Shown: positions 39,111 to 48,648, numbered from the stretch's first letter. The stretch: 64,000 nucleotides of DNA from a virus (IMGVR_UViG_3300025467_001046:1-64000), one strand, 5' to 3'. The notes: a model not told the origin generated them from the letters alone. Translations and numbers: made by a program.

Positions 39111-40668
39111 ACAACCAAGCCCAGTCATAACTTTTTTTCAAGGCATCAAAATCACCGCCAACAGCATCGTAGTATTCCACAGCATCTTCTGCACCGCACA
39201 CACTCCATTCACTGTTTTTTACCGCTCCAGAATCAGTAAGCCACTCACGTAACCGCGATTCATTTTCTATATCGGGCAGACTAGCTTTTAATTTCAACAC
39301 TTCACGGAATGCTGTACGCCAGGTCATCCAGGGTGTGTCATTGTAGTAGGCTGTTCCGCTCAGGATCGGCACCACTTCGTGTGCATCATCTAGAGTAAAG
39401 TCTAGTCCCACACCGGGGTTGGCCAAGACCAAACGACGATTGTAAGCAATCATGGCCTGATGACCATAGGTTAGACCGTTGATGGGATTGCGTGCATGGA
39501 AGATATAGTGCTTGGGTTCCTGCAATCTATCAGGTTGCCAGGTCCAGTCAAATGTACCTTCTACACGCAACTTGGCAAATACAGCAAAAAACCAAGGTGT
39601 GGTGCTGAGCCTGGCAGCTGCTTGATAGGCTGCCACACGTCCTGTGACTCCTGAGCTACGATGTATACGATTGTTGCTGTTTTGAGTAGTTACATTTAGA
39701 AATGCCCAGTTCTGATCAGCACCTGGTTCACCGTTGTCAATAAACACAATGTCTAGTGGTGGTTCCTGTCCACGTGCATAGCTCTTGTCAATGTAAGGAT
39801 AATCGTAAATCTGCCGACGTAGATGCGTTTTGGCTTCTCTAGGTACTACTGTAACTCCAGCACCACGTGTGAGTGGCACCACAGTTTTAGTACGTTCTTG
39901 CCACAAGCTCACTGTGGGTTCAAACACAGTACTACCACCGGTGCTGAACATGACCAATGGTGTGACAAACTCGTGCTCCTGTATAGCGGCCACATGAGTA
40001 TCGTGTGCATGTTCAACCACTGGCATGGGCTTACGTGGTACCATGATATTCTCTACGAAGTTAAGTCCATCATACCATTCCAGTAACTTGATGTCTTGGC
40101 TACGTTCTAAGAATGTGGGTACATGTACATAAAAGGTGTCACCAAACCTTTGTCGATCAGATGCAAACACATGTAGCATGCTCTGTTGCCATTCGCTGGG
40201 ATGCCAAGTAAAGTTGAAATAGGTATAGTCGCATACACTACTAACTACCCAGGCATACTCTGACGAAGTCTTGCTCAACAGGCGACGTAGAGTTCCTAAA
40301 TAGTCGCTTACATAGCGTACTGTGTGCTCACAGGCCACATCAACACCTTCGCCGTGGTCTATGCCTAGTACTGCGACAGATTCCTTGCGTTTCAGTATTG
40401 GATGGTTGTAATTGGTATCGGTATAACCAGCTGTGGGAACCAGTTCGGTGCCACCATTCTGCTGGTGTTGGCTGGGCCATACATGTCGTTGATGACTCTC
40501 CCAGGGCACAGGTTCCCATAAAAAATCAAAGCCCCGATAGTCAGTTAAATAGTTGACCCACCAAAAGTATCTAGTACGACTCAATTCCTTAGCCTGATCC
40601 AGATCACGAGCCCATCGCTCGTGAGCAAACAAGTTGGGTTTGGGTCCGGAATAAAATATATCAAACAT
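39067..40668 (-). CDS. Putative two-domain phage glycosyltransferase
   Basis: 533 residues. The second half starts I-V-F-I-D-N-G-E-P-G-A near residue 308 and includes N-P-I-N-G-L-T-Y-G and T-W-R-T-A-F-R-E segments that recur in the protein at 55461, so the two share a GT-A-like domain. The first half looks like a degenerate repeat with similar Trp-rich segments. Its start codon overlaps that of the opposite-strand gene at 40667 within the palindrome CATG, and its end overlaps the aminotransferase gene. Function inferred from neighbours and weak motifs. Confidence 0.5.
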   Translation of the reverse strand: MFDIFYSGPKPNLFAHERWARDLDQAKELSRTRYFWWVNYLTDYRGFDFLWEPVPWESHQRHVWPSQHQQNGGTELVPTAGYTDTNYNHPILKRKESVAVLGIDHGEGVDVACEHTVRYVSDYLGTLRRLLSKTSSEYAWVVSSVCDYTYFNFTWHPSEWQQSMLHVFASDRQRFGDTFYVHVPTFLERSQDIKLLEWYDGLNFVENIMVPRKPMPVVEHAHDTHVAAIQEHEFVTPLVMFSTGGSTVFEPTVSLWQERTKTVVPLTRGAGVTVVPREAKTHLRRQIYDYPYIDKSYARGQEPPLDIVFIDNGEPGADQNWAFLNVTTQNSNNRIHRSSGVTGRVAAYQAAARLSTTPWFFAVFAKLRVEGTFDWTWQPDRLQEPKHYIFHARNPINGLTYGHQAMIAYNRRLVLANPGVGLDFTLDDAHEVVPILSGTAYYNDTPWMTWRTAFREVLKLKASLPDIENESRLREWLTDSGAVKNSEWSVCGAEDAVEYYDAVGGDFDALKKSYDWAWLSSYALIKRNLVPNQ

Positions 40669-41743
40669 GATCAGAATCGACGAAATTTATTATAACACAT
40701 TCTTGCCTCAAATACAAGCAAATCCTCGTGGAGCCATGCACTGGTTTGATCCATTTGGCTCAGTGAGTTTTGAAGATTTGTGTGCGGAACCGGCAGTGGA
40801 TCATGGGCATGATACTGTCAGGTATCTGTTTTGGGATCAGGAACCGCTACATAAAAATACCACAGATCCAACACTATCTCAGTTTGTTATCAACTTCCCC
40901 AAGGGACAACGTCACCTAATAACCAGCGAACAGAACAGTGAATTTGTTGAGCAGGCCTGTGATACTTATGGATTTACTGCCCACTACTACTTCTTTCATG
41001 GCTGGGCAGCTTTAGACTGGTTCAGAGGATATGATCGTAGCTTTCTGATTCCTCGTGCCAAACGCCGTTCCCCTGGCAAGACTTTTATGAGTCCAAATCG
41101 TATTGTATCTGGCATGCGAGATCATCGTGTGCTGTTTCTTTACAATGTATTTAAACAGCAACTACAACACAATTATATCAGCGCACCCAGGATTTGCCCA
41201 TACTCAGGCGAAAACATTCTCGAAATCGCCGCAGGTCATGCCAACACATACCCGGACATAAAGGATGTGTTTTCTCAGGTTGAGTTGCCAAGATATTTTG
41301 CGGGAGAAGCTCAGCAGGAGATGAGTTCATATCAACTCGGCAACTGGCAGGAGGCCAGTGATAGTCTAGTGTATGTAGCTACAGAAACAGTATACTATGG
41401 CCGTAGGCAACATCTGACAGAAAAAACATTCAAGGCCATGGCATTAGAAATGCCATTTATTCTGGTGGCTGCAGCCGGTAGTCTGGAATATTTAAAGAGT
41501 TATGGATTCCAAACCTTTGGTGGAATCTGGGATGAAAGCTACGACAACGAAACAGATCCTGTACGCCGTGTAGAAAAGGTCACACAACTACTAAAAGAGT
41601 TGGATTCATTGAATCAACACGACCGCCAACACATACACGATCTTTGTGTACCCATAGTCGAACACAATTACGTACATTTTTATTCTGGCTCTTTTGAACG
41701 TGTATTATGGAAAGAACTCACAGGAATGTTGCATGACTTTTAA
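40667..41743 (+). CDS. Putative glycosyltransferase, GT10-like family
   Basis: 358 residues. The C-domain pattern V-A-T-E-T-V-Y, L-T-E-K-T-F-K-A-M, a P-F-I-L-V strand, L-K-S-Y-G-F-Q-T-F and D-E-S-Y-D (about residues 244-290) places it in the same family as the genes at 18609-21651. The N-terminal part has W-D-Q-E-P near residue 55. No ribosome binding site; the start shares CATG with the opposite gene. Confidence 0.6.
   Translation: MIRIDEIYYNTFLPQIQANPRGAMHWFDPFGSVSFEDLCAEPAVDHGHDTVRYLFWDQEPLHKNTTDPTLSQFVINFPKGQRHLITSEQNSEFVEQACDTYGFTAHYYFFHGWAALDWFRGYDRSFLIPRAKRRSPGKTFMSPNRIVSGMRDHRVLFLYNVFKQQLQHNYISAPRICPYSGENILEIAAGHANTYPDIKDVFSQVELPRYFAGEAQQEMSSYQLGNWQEASDSLVYVATETVYYGRRQHLTEKTFKAMALEMPFILVAAAGSLEYLKSYGFQTFGGIWDESYDNETDPVRRVEKVTQLLKELDSLNQHDRQHIHDLCVPIVEHNYVHFYSGSFERVLWKELTGMLHDF
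40689..40717 (-). promoter_or_regulatory. Minus-strand sigma-70 promoter inside divergent gene
   Basis: On the minus strand TTGTAT (40717-40712), 17-base spacer, TATAAT (40694-40689). Transcription would start near 40682, 14 bases before the minus-strand ATG at 40668. It lies within the coding start of the plus-strand gene. Confidence 0.5.
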
Positions 41744-42809
41744 ATTCGCTATTCATCCAGGATCGATGCCAAGACGTATGTTGATGAATGCCATGGATGC
41801 TCACTCTATACCTTACGAAATACAGTCCATACAGAATAGCATGCCCGGTACTCCATATTTTGTTACCTTTGATACGTTTGACCACAAATATGATTACATC
41901 GCTGCCATACCAGATGCGGTATTCGACCGCGATCTTAGAATTATATTCTACTATCACGAGGGTGATCATCCAGGTTTCATCCGACAGCGTCTAGACGATC
42001 GTTGTAGGCAACATTCACGAAATATAGATTGTTACAGACTGGTCAGTGCCAATACCTTGGCCGATCAATTGGATCGTTGTTGCTATTTTAATGATCACGA
42101 AATGCGGTACTGGTTAGGCAATAGATCCACCCAACCATTGGAAATCCATAATCGTCCCAGACCATTTGAGTTTACAGCACTGAGTCGTACACACAAATGG
42201 TGGAGAGCCACAGTCATGACTGATTTAAAATTGCGCGGGCTGTTAGATCATAGTCAATGGAGCTACAATACACTGTTGGATCTAGGTCAGGACAAGGAAG
42301 TTGATAATCCCATTGAGCTAGGCAAAATTTTTAACTATCACCTGGATCAATTCATATCGGCCGGGCCTTACACTTGCGATGACATGGACAGCGATAGTCA
42401 TAACAACCATTCGATTCTGGTTCCAAAACATTTTACTGAGTCCTATTGTAGCATAGTGTTGGAGACTTTTATTGATATTGAAAATTCAAATGGCACTTTC
42501 CTGACCGAAAAAACTTTCAAGTGTATCAAGCACGGACATCCATTTGTATTGATAGCACCGCCGGGCAGCTTACAACTTCTGCGCGACATGGGGTATCGTA
42601 CCTTTGATCATGCTATAGATAATTCTTACGACTTGATAAAGGATCCTACCGAGCGCTGGCTCAGTATTGCCAAAACTATTGAAAAATTACAGGCCCAAGA
42701 TATGCAGGTCTGGTTTGAATCGTGCAGAGAAGATCTAGAACATAACCAACAGTTATTCTGTGACAGCAAGGCTGACAGATTAAATACCCTTATTGAAAGA
42801 CTACAATGA
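41733..42809 (+). CDS. Putative glycosyltransferase, GT10-like family
   Basis: 358 residues from the ATG at 41733 (11-base overlap). The C-domain has S-I-V-L-E-T-F, F-L-T-E-K-T-F-K-C-I, H-P-F-V-L-I, M-G-Y-R-T-F and D-N-S-Y-D-L-I, matching its upstream neighbour. The N-terminal part is different. Coupled by ATGA to the amidinotransferase gene. Confidence 0.6.
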   Translation: MTFKFAIHPGSMPRRMLMNAMDAHSIPYEIQSIQNSMPGTPYFVTFDTFDHKYDYIAAIPDAVFDRDLRIIFYYHEGDHPGFIRQRLDDRCRQHSRNIDCYRLVSANTLADQLDRCCYFNDHEMRYWLGNRSTQPLEIHNRPRPFEFTALSRTHKWWRATVMTDLKLRGLLDHSQWSYNTLLDLGQDKEVDNPIELGKIFNYHLDQFISAGPYTCDDMDSDSHNNHSILVPKHFTESYCSIVLETFIDIENSNGTFLTEKTFKCIKHGHPFVLIAPPGSLQLLRDMGYRTFDHAIDNSYDLIKDPTERWLSIAKTIEKLQAQDMQVWFESCREDLEHNQQLFCDSKADRLNTLIERLQ

Positions 42810-43825
42810 TCAACAGCTATACATCCTGGCAACCACTTGAAGAAGTCATAGTGGGGCGTGCCTACACACCGGACTACTTTGACTTTATTGACAATGCGCA
42901 GGTACGCAATCAACTGCAACAGATCCTAAATGAAACTGCCGAAGATCTAGATAATCTACAGCGTACTATTGAAATCTATGGTGCTCGGGTGCGTAGACCT
43001 AATCTGATGGATCGACATCAATTTCAACAGAGTCAGTTAGCAGGACAAGGTGCTCCATTACCTCCTCTTACTCCTCGAGATTGGCAAATCAGTTTAGGAC
43101 AAAAACTCCTACGGGTACTTCCCATGAAAGAACTGGACGATATTTGCAAGGACTATGCCGATCAAGTGGTCAATCCACACGGTGCTGATTGGGATCCTGG
43201 CTGCATATTAAATGGTGCAAGTGCATCGTGCATCGTGCGTGTAGGACGCGATGTGTTTTTTGACAACAGTGATTTTTTGCGTCCTGATCAAACACGCTGG
43301 ATCGTAGACAACTGCTTGGGTCCAGAGTACAGAATACATGAAGCTGTGACCGACGGTCATGGGGATGCTGTGTTTGCCATACTCAAACCCGGAGTAATTC
43401 TTTCAAGCAAACACGACATGCATCTGCATCTAGCAGAAGACTTTCCTGGTTGGGAAGTGTTGAAGATCTGGGATAGCAGTATCTGGGCTGCTATGGAAGT
43501 GGGCAAGTTCAAGTATGAAGAAAGTCCCGGTGCCTGGTATGTGCAGGGGCAAACACCTACTCCTGAGTTTACCACCTTTGTGGATACCTATCTGAACAAA
43601 TGGACCGGCTTTGTGGCCGAAACAGTATTTGATGTCAACTGCCTGGTGTTGGACGAAGAAAATGTGATTTTTAGCGCCTACAATAAAAATGTATTTGATT
43701 TTTGCAAACGACATAGAATCAATCCCATCATCAGCGAACTGCGTCATAGCTATTTCTGGGACGGTGGCATTTCGTGTTGTACACAGGATCTGCGCCGCAG
43801 CGGCGGATTAGAAACTTATCTTTGA
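42806..43825 (+). CDS. Glycine amidinotransferase-like enzyme
   Basis: 339 residues, pentein fold. It opens W-Q-P-L-E-E-V-I-V-G, as in amidinotransferases. H-G-D-A-V-F-A-I-L-K-P-G near residue 190 gives the catalytic His/Asp region, and the end G-G-I-S-C-C-T-Q-D-L-R-R carries the nucleophile Cys324 in C-x-T-x-D-x-R-R. The family moves an amidino group from arginine to an amine such as glycine or a sugar/cyclitol amine. Given the aminotransferase 4 kb upstream, guanidination of an amino sugar is possible but unproven. All key residues look present. Confidence 0.8.
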   Translation: MINSYTSWQPLEEVIVGRAYTPDYFDFIDNAQVRNQLQQILNETAEDLDNLQRTIEIYGARVRRPNLMDRHQFQQSQLAGQGAPLPPLTPRDWQISLGQKLLRVLPMKELDDICKDYADQVVNPHGADWDPGCILNGASASCIVRVGRDVFFDNSDFLRPDQTRWIVDNCLGPEYRIHEAVTDGHGDAVFAILKPGVILSSKHDMHLHLAEDFPGWEVLKIWDSSIWAAMEVGKFKYEESPGAWYVQGQTPTPEFTTFVDTYLNKWTGFVAETVFDVNCLVLDEENVIFSAYNKNVFDFCKRHRINPIISELRHSYFWDGGISCCTQDLRRSGGLETYL

Positions 43826-43835
43826 TCTCAAAACA

Positions 43836-44117
43836 GTGCGGGCCATAGTAAGATTTTTCAAAGAAAGTCATCAGCGTAGTCCGCATGTGTTCTGGCTGGA
43901 TCTAGCCAGTACCATACTGACCATGATAGCCAGTCTCAGCTTGGCTATCACAGCCCGAGCACCACACATGGAATATATCTATCCCGGCTACTTCCTGGGC
44001 AGTTTGATCAGCATCTATACCGGTTATCGTCGACACAGCCCCTGGACTGTAGTCTTGTGCAGTTATTTCTGCGTGATGAACATTGCTGGATTTAGTAGGG
44101 CCGCTGGTTGGATCTAG
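43836..44117 (+). CDS. Small membrane protein
   Basis: 93 residues from a GTG at 43836, with no better start visible. Three hydrophobic helices separated by short basic loops, ending W-I. It ends one base before the convergent carbamoyltransferase gene, so the two transcripts meet without a spacer or terminator. Family not recognised; resembles small phage proteins with paired helices. Confidence 0.5.
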   Translation: MRAIVRFFKESHQRSPHVFWLDLASTILTMIASLSLAITARAPHMEYIYPGYFLGSLISIYTGYRRHSPWTVVLCSYFCVMNIAGFSRAAGWI

Positions 44118-44118
44118 C

Positions 44119-45570
44119 TCAACTGCATACAGTTATACCGTAAAGATCCTGGAATCTATCAGCGTCGCTGCGATCGTTAACCATAGGCTCACCTCGAATA
44201 TTAAGGCTAGTATTAAGCAGGATAGCACAACCGGTTTTCGCATGCCAGGCCTCTAAGAGTTGTCTAATTCCGCTATCATCCGGCGGTACAGTTTGTATCC
44301 TACTGGTACCATCAACATGGGTAATAGCAGGAAATAGATCAGGACGCCTGCAACGACCGACGACCTGCATATACCTAGTGTCACAGAAACCACTAGGGAT
44401 ATCAAAATACTCATTAGCATACTCCTCCAAAACAACGGGAGCGAACGGTCTAAATTGTTGTCTACGTTTGATGGCATTTACACGATCCTTTATATCTGAT
44501 CCTCGGGGGTCTGCGAGCAGACTTCTATTTCCCAGGGCTCTGGGTCCAAACTCGGCCCGACCGCTAGCGACACCGACGATTCTATCACTGAGTAAACGAT
44601 CAAGGCAGGCGCTGACAGGATACGTTCCTGGGATGTTTGTGCCAAGGTACGCATTTTGCCAGTTGATCCTGCCTCCGTAGGCCAATGCGGCAGCGCCAAG
44701 ACTGCTGCCACCGTCACCAGGGCAAGGCATGATCCAGATATTTTCAAAATATTCATTTAAGTTTCGATTGGCCAAACAGTTGAGTGCAACACCGCCCTGA
44801 TATACAAGATTACGACTCCAGCCAAAGGCTCGGGCACGTTGCATAACCTTATATATCTCTTCTTCAAGAATAACCTGCGCACTAGCAGCTATATCCACAT
44901 CTCTAGCTGTGGGCAGGAACATGTGATCGATTCCTACATGTAGATTTTCCTGCAACAGGATCTGCATGGTATCTGTGTGCCTAGCTTCGCCATAGGCACT
45001 CATGCCCATCAGTATGTATTCATCTTCCATGGGTCTCAATCCCACACGTTCTGTGATGGCGGTATAGAATAATCCTAGGCTATAAGGATATCGCTGGCGC
45101 CATAGGATATCATACTGAGCTTGGCCATCTACATAGTGTGCGCCCCAAATGGTTATGGTATCCCATTCGCCAATGGCATCAATCACGACCACCGTGGCTC
45201 GATCAAAACTACTGGTTTGGAAACCAGCAGCCGCGTGGCTCAAATGATGACTGTGTGTTGACACAGGAACATTATCAAAAAAGCCATCCAGCTGTTGATC
45301 TAGCACTTGATGGGTAGTTAGCTTGTTCCACTCAATGCCTTGTCCTGAGTACAGTTGACGCAACTGTTTTTTCCAAGGTGTTTCATAATAAGCAATGTGA
45401 TCAATATGGCGCCCTTGTGCTAGATCAAACAACATGTCTACATTAAGATTGGCATCATTTTTGATTTTACTATAGCGTTCGGCATGACCAGCATACACTA
45501 TGTTGCCGCCAGCATCAATTACTGTAGCAGCAGCGTCATGAAAACCGGCACTGATCCCTAGGATATTCAT
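44119..45570 (-). CDS. Carbamoyltransferase (NodU/CmcH family)
   Basis: 483 residues, shorter than the usual 550-600. The N-terminal ASKHA domain has I-L-G-I-S-A-G-F-H-D-A-A near residue 3 and H-S-H-H-L-S-H-A near residue 105, which binds iron and carbamoyl phosphate. The C-terminal YrdC-like part has F-G-P-R-A-L-G-N-R-S-L-L-A-D-P-R near residue 345. These enzymes add a carbamoyl group to a sugar hydroxyl from carbamoyl phosphate and ATP, as in Nod factors and antibiotics. Coupled to the small gene upstream by ATGA. Acceptor sugar unknown. Confidence 0.87.
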   Translation of the reverse strand: MNILGISAGFHDAAATVIDAGGNIVYAGHAERYSKIKNDANLNVDMLFDLAQGRHIDHIAYYETPWKKQLRQLYSGQGIEWNKLTTHQVLDQQLDGFFDNVPVSTHSHHLSHAAAGFQTSSFDRATVVVIDAIGEWDTITIWGAHYVDGQAQYDILWRQRYPYSLGLFYTAITERVGLRPMEDEYILMGMSAYGEARHTDTMQILLQENLHVGIDHMFLPTARDVDIAASAQVILEEEIYKVMQRARAFGWSRNLVYQGGVALNCLANRNLNEYFENIWIMPCPGDGGSSLGAAALAYGGRINWQNAYLGTNIPGTYPVSACLDRLLSDRIVGVASGRAEFGPRALGNRSLLADPRGSDIKDRVNAIKRRQQFRPFAPVVLEEYANEYFDIPSGFCDTRYMQVVGRCRRPDLFPAITHVDGTSRIQTVPPDDSGIRQLLEAWHAKTGCAILLNTSLNIRGEPMVNDRSDADRFQDLYGITVCS

Positions 45571-45668
45571 TTGTAGATAAAGGGATCTCTTTTACGTAGT
45601 TCTTTTAACTTGCGACGATAACGTATTTCTAGCATCACACGGTTATAGATATTTTTAAACCATTGCAC
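45567..45668 (-). CDS. 33-residue basic peptide
   Basis: GTG start at 45668 with AGGAG eight bases in front; the stop overlaps the carbamoyltransferase start as ATGA. The product is very basic and ends L-R-K-R-D-P-F-I-Y-K, an ending I associate with short phage peptides of unknown role. It may serve to couple translation, or bind nucleic acid. Confidence 0.55.
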   Translation of the reverse strand: MQWFKNIYNRVMLEIRYRRKLKELRKRDPFIYK

Positions 45669-46338
45669 GTTGCTTCTCCTCTAGTATAGGATCAAACAAA
45701 GGCAAAGCACAAAAGGTCACTGTGTCTTTGGGTATGACTGTGGCCCGACGAAAAGCCACAACTGTTTCCAAGTTATAGTAGTTGTACCTTGTATCAATTG
45801 CTTGTGTCCATTTGAGTCCAGTTCCAATACCGGTGCCATTTACTATGTCATAATTGGGTTCAACGGTACCAGCAAATTCATTCCAATCAACAGGCCAATC
45901 CATGAGATACGGCAAAATCAATAATCGCCAACCTGGTGCCATGCGGGCACGCCAGGGCCAATGTAGAAGTCTGACACCATACTCGTATGGACTGAAATCA
46001 CCTGGTGCCCACTGTCCACGTTCACCACGGTTGGCAAAGCGTGTGCCGTACAGCATGTCAGGGTGCAAGCGACCACGATTGAAATATGTATCGTAGGTAT
46101 TGACTTCTTCTGGTAAGGGGATGGTGAATCCCAAGTTAGCCAGGCCTCTGAATCCCAGACAGTTGCGTATGGTTTGCTGATCAGCTATGTCAATTTCGGC
46201 CTTGCGTGCTTTTTGTGCTTTGAACCAGTCTGGCATGTGATTTTGCATGGCTGTGGGTGCCGGACAGTTCAAGTACTGTATGGCAGGATCTGTACTGTAC
46301 TCCCAGGTCAAGTAGTCGTTTACATATATATCATTCAT
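45655..46338 (-). CDS. Unknown protein of phage sugar region
   Basis: 227 residues, Trp/Tyr/Pro-rich. Blocks such as W-P-W-R-A-R-M-A-P-G-W, Y-D-I-V-N-G-T-G and I-P-K-D-T-V-T-F-C-A-L-P-L-F near the end resemble a beta-rich phage family (DUF6065-like pattern) with no known activity. The start overlaps the upstream gene by ATGA. Function not assigned. Confidence 0.5.
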   Translation of the reverse strand: MNDIYVNDYLTWEYSTDPAIQYLNCPAPTAMQNHMPDWFKAQKARKAEIDIADQQTIRNCLGFRGLANLGFTIPLPEEVNTYDTYFNRGRLHPDMLYGTRFANRGERGQWAPGDFSPYEYGVRLLHWPWRARMAPGWRLLILPYLMDWPVDWNEFAGTVEPNYDIVNGTGIGTGLKWTQAIDTRYNYYNLETVVAFRRATVIPKDTVTFCALPLFDPILEEKQRAMV

Positions 46339-47366
46339 AACAGATCCATTTGTTGTTGAGCATATCTGGGATCATTCCAGTGATATGTGTATTCTGCTCG
46401 GGCACTACTAGTGCGTATCTCGGTTACATCCAATCTGGAAGCCAGCATGTTCCATATTTGCACATAATCTTCTGTTCCAAAACTGCGTATCAAATTTACC
46501 TGGCCTATCTGCGGATGACCAATGGTAAGGGTTTTGTCTTCAGGATCAAATCCATTGGTTACTAACCATTCACGAAATTCAGCCAGTTGGCGGATTTGCC
46601 AATCATGTGCTCCAGGATCTCTGGCCCATTCAATGTCAAAATCGCCAGCAGCTTCGGTTTGATTTTTCAAGGTAGTTGTTGTCAACTCGTTGATCCTACT
46701 GTCGCGGCCTTCGTCCTGGAACACTTCCCAGTGATGCTTGCCTACGGCCTTGTTGACTCCTACATATACTCCACCCATTTTCCGATTGATTGTTTCAATT
46801 CCAAACAGTTCATAATCGGCTTCGTCCAATACAAAACGTGGAGCATTTAGCCAACACATGAGTTGACTGGGTCTCATCCATTCGGGTGCGGTGTGTTTCT
46901 TGCGCCAACTCAAGGCCCAGCTTTCAAATTCATGACACAGGAGATTCAGTTGTCGTATGTGCCAGCGCACCGATGCATCTGCATCACGATAAAAATGACT
47001 TATACGTCCGCTGACACCTTGAAGATCTTCAAAATATCTGTGAAGATGATTGAACCGTTCGCGTACAATGTTCATGTCATGGTCCATCACAGTATCCAAC
47101 GTAAACACATCATCAATGGTATAACCTATATTGGCTGAATTTATTTCGGCAATTGAATTGTTGATTTGACCACAAAGATAATCACCGTTTCTTTCAGAAT
47201 CAGGAAATCCCATGAAACAGTAGTTTTTTTCTAAATGATATTGGTCACGTATCAAATCATTCAAGGCTGCCAACCATTTACGACTGAGACTGCTATCCCA
47301 TACATTGATGTAGATGGTGAGATCTTCCAGATCTATTTCTACAACATCAAGTAACGATTGATTCAT
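46335..47366 (-). CDS. Unknown protein
   Basis: 343 residues; the start is either ATG 47366 or ATG 47378, both overlapping the radical SAM gene upstream and neither with a strong binding site. Rich in Trp, His, Asp and Asn, no membrane segment, no motif recognised. Coupled to both neighbours and lying directly behind a radical SAM gene, so it may be its partner or substrate-binding protein (inference). Confidence 0.5.
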   Translation of the reverse strand: MNQSLLDVVEIDLEDLTIYINVWDSSLSRKWLAALNDLIRDQYHLEKNYCFMGFPDSERNGDYLCGQINNSIAEINSANIGYTIDDVFTLDTVMDHDMNIVRERFNHLHRYFEDLQGVSGRISHFYRDADASVRWHIRQLNLLCHEFESWALSWRKKHTAPEWMRPSQLMCWLNAPRFVLDEADYELFGIETINRKMGGVYVGVNKAVGKHHWEVFQDEGRDSRINELTTTTLKNQTEAAGDFDIEWARDPGAHDWQIRQLAEFREWLVTNGFDPEDKTLTIGHPQIGQVNLIRSFGTEDYVQIWNMLASRLDVTEIRTSSARAEYTYHWNDPRYAQQQMDLL

Positions 47367-48648
47367 ACCATGCACCAATTTCTGGGTCTTGCCCTAGGAT
47401 GTCCGCAAGAGTAAATGAATCTCCACGGATAGATTCTAATTGTAACACACGACGCTTGCCTCGTGCAAGAGATTCGGCAAAGGTATCAGGCCATTGCTCC
47501 TCAAATGTCGGACGACATTTGAGCTGTAGCAATATATCTTGCATAGCTCCTGAAGTTTCGGTTATTAGACTGTCTACAGTTTTGTCTAATAACTCACGTG
47601 GCAAGGCCAATGGACTTAGGATTATGTCTGGAGTAAAACTGAATACTACCTTGGCCAGGATGTCTACGCCGAAGTCGGCGGCAAGAGACGTAATGTTGGC
47701 GACTTCAAAGAGTCCTGGTAGCGTAAGAGTAAAATCGATTCGCCATTGGCGGCGGTTCTTGGCCATGGCAACGCCTCGGGCGAAATTATCTCGCCATGCA
47801 CTGTAATCAAGTCCGGTTCTGATGTATTCTCCTGTGGCTCCGGTTCCGTCGAGACTGGCACAGATTTGATAATCCCGTAGATGAGCCAAAATGTCACTAT
47901 AAAGGTCACAACCCCTGTAATTAACCCGGCTAAGATTTGTGTTGTATCTAGCATAAACGCGATCTCCGTCGCCTAATTCAATAATTCTTTTCATGTATCG
48001 CCAGTGCTGTTCATACATGAGCGGCTCTCCACCTACCCAGTACACTTCTTCTACACGATGTTCTTCTACTGCTTGAGCGAATTCACGTTCAATCTGACCG
48101 TCTTGAAAAGTACTTATCTCAGATCTGATCTCGGGGCGCATCCAGTTGTTTTTTGAATCGTCCCAGTTGATCATGTCATGCTGTCGCTGTTCGGTTTCCC
48201 ACGCAGAACTCAGCATGTCACCACACATGCGGCATTTGAAATTGCACAGGTTACTGAATCTATAGTCCCAGGAAATTGGCTTGACTGTGGTAAAACCTGT
48301 AGCATCTGTGGCCTGCATGGCGGACTCATAACGGTCGCCAAACATTCTGTTAAAATAACTACGATAAACATCAGTATTCAACAGTTGATTGTTGCATACA
48401 TCACACTCGGGTAGAGTTTCACCGGCCATCATTCTACGACGAACACTGCGCATATGATCGCTGTTCCAATGCTCGTCTAATGTGATAGGAATATACTGCC
48501 CGGTACCTGCGGCTGTATCTATGTACTGAGCAAAATTCTGCGCAGGTTCACGCGATGCACAGCACATTCTGCGTTCGGTTTGTGGACTTAGATACGTGTG
48601 AGTCCAAGGTGCCATACACAAGGTATCAGGTTTCACTTGTTGGTCCAA
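47347..48648 (-). CDS. Radical SAM enzyme with N-terminal twitch domain (1)
   Basis: 433 residues. The cluster motif S-N-L-C-N-F-K-C-R-M-C-G has Cys at 135, 139 and 142 (CX3CX2C), followed by G-G-E-P-L near residue 207. In front of the barrel are Cys 11, 29, 30, 82 and 85, set like a SPASM/twitch auxiliary-cluster domain but placed at the N-terminus (N-Twi radical SAM layout). Such enzymes modify peptides or small molecules with a deoxyadenosyl radical. One of five in this cluster. Substrate unknown. Confidence 0.8.
   Translation of the reverse strand: MDQQVKPDTLCMAPWTHTYLSPQTERRMCCASREPAQNFAQYIDTAAGTGQYIPITLDEHWNSDHMRSVRRRMMAGETLPECDVCNNQLLNTDVYRSYFNRMFGDRYESAMQATDATGFTTVKPISWDYRFSNLCNFKCRMCGDMLSSAWETEQRQHDMINWDDSKNNWMRPEIRSEISTFQDGQIEREFAQAVEEHRVEEVYWVGGEPLMYEQHWRYMKRIIELGDGDRVYARYNTNLSRVNYRGCDLYSDILAHLRDYQICASLDGTGATGEYIRTGLDYSAWRDNFARGVAMAKNRRQWRIDFTLTLPGLFEVANITSLAADFGVDILAKVVFSFTPDIILSPLALPRELLDKTVDSLITETSGAMQDILLQLKCRPTFEEQWPDTFAESLARGKRRVLQLESIRGDSFTLADILGQDPEIGAWYESIVT

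Noticed and set aside
46350-48414. Several plus-strand open frames of 60-135 codons opposite the radical SAM genes
   Set aside because: They lie wholly inside minus-strand genes with clear motifs, lack ribosome binding sites and have low-complexity, Ser/Arg-rich translations typical of antisense shadows.
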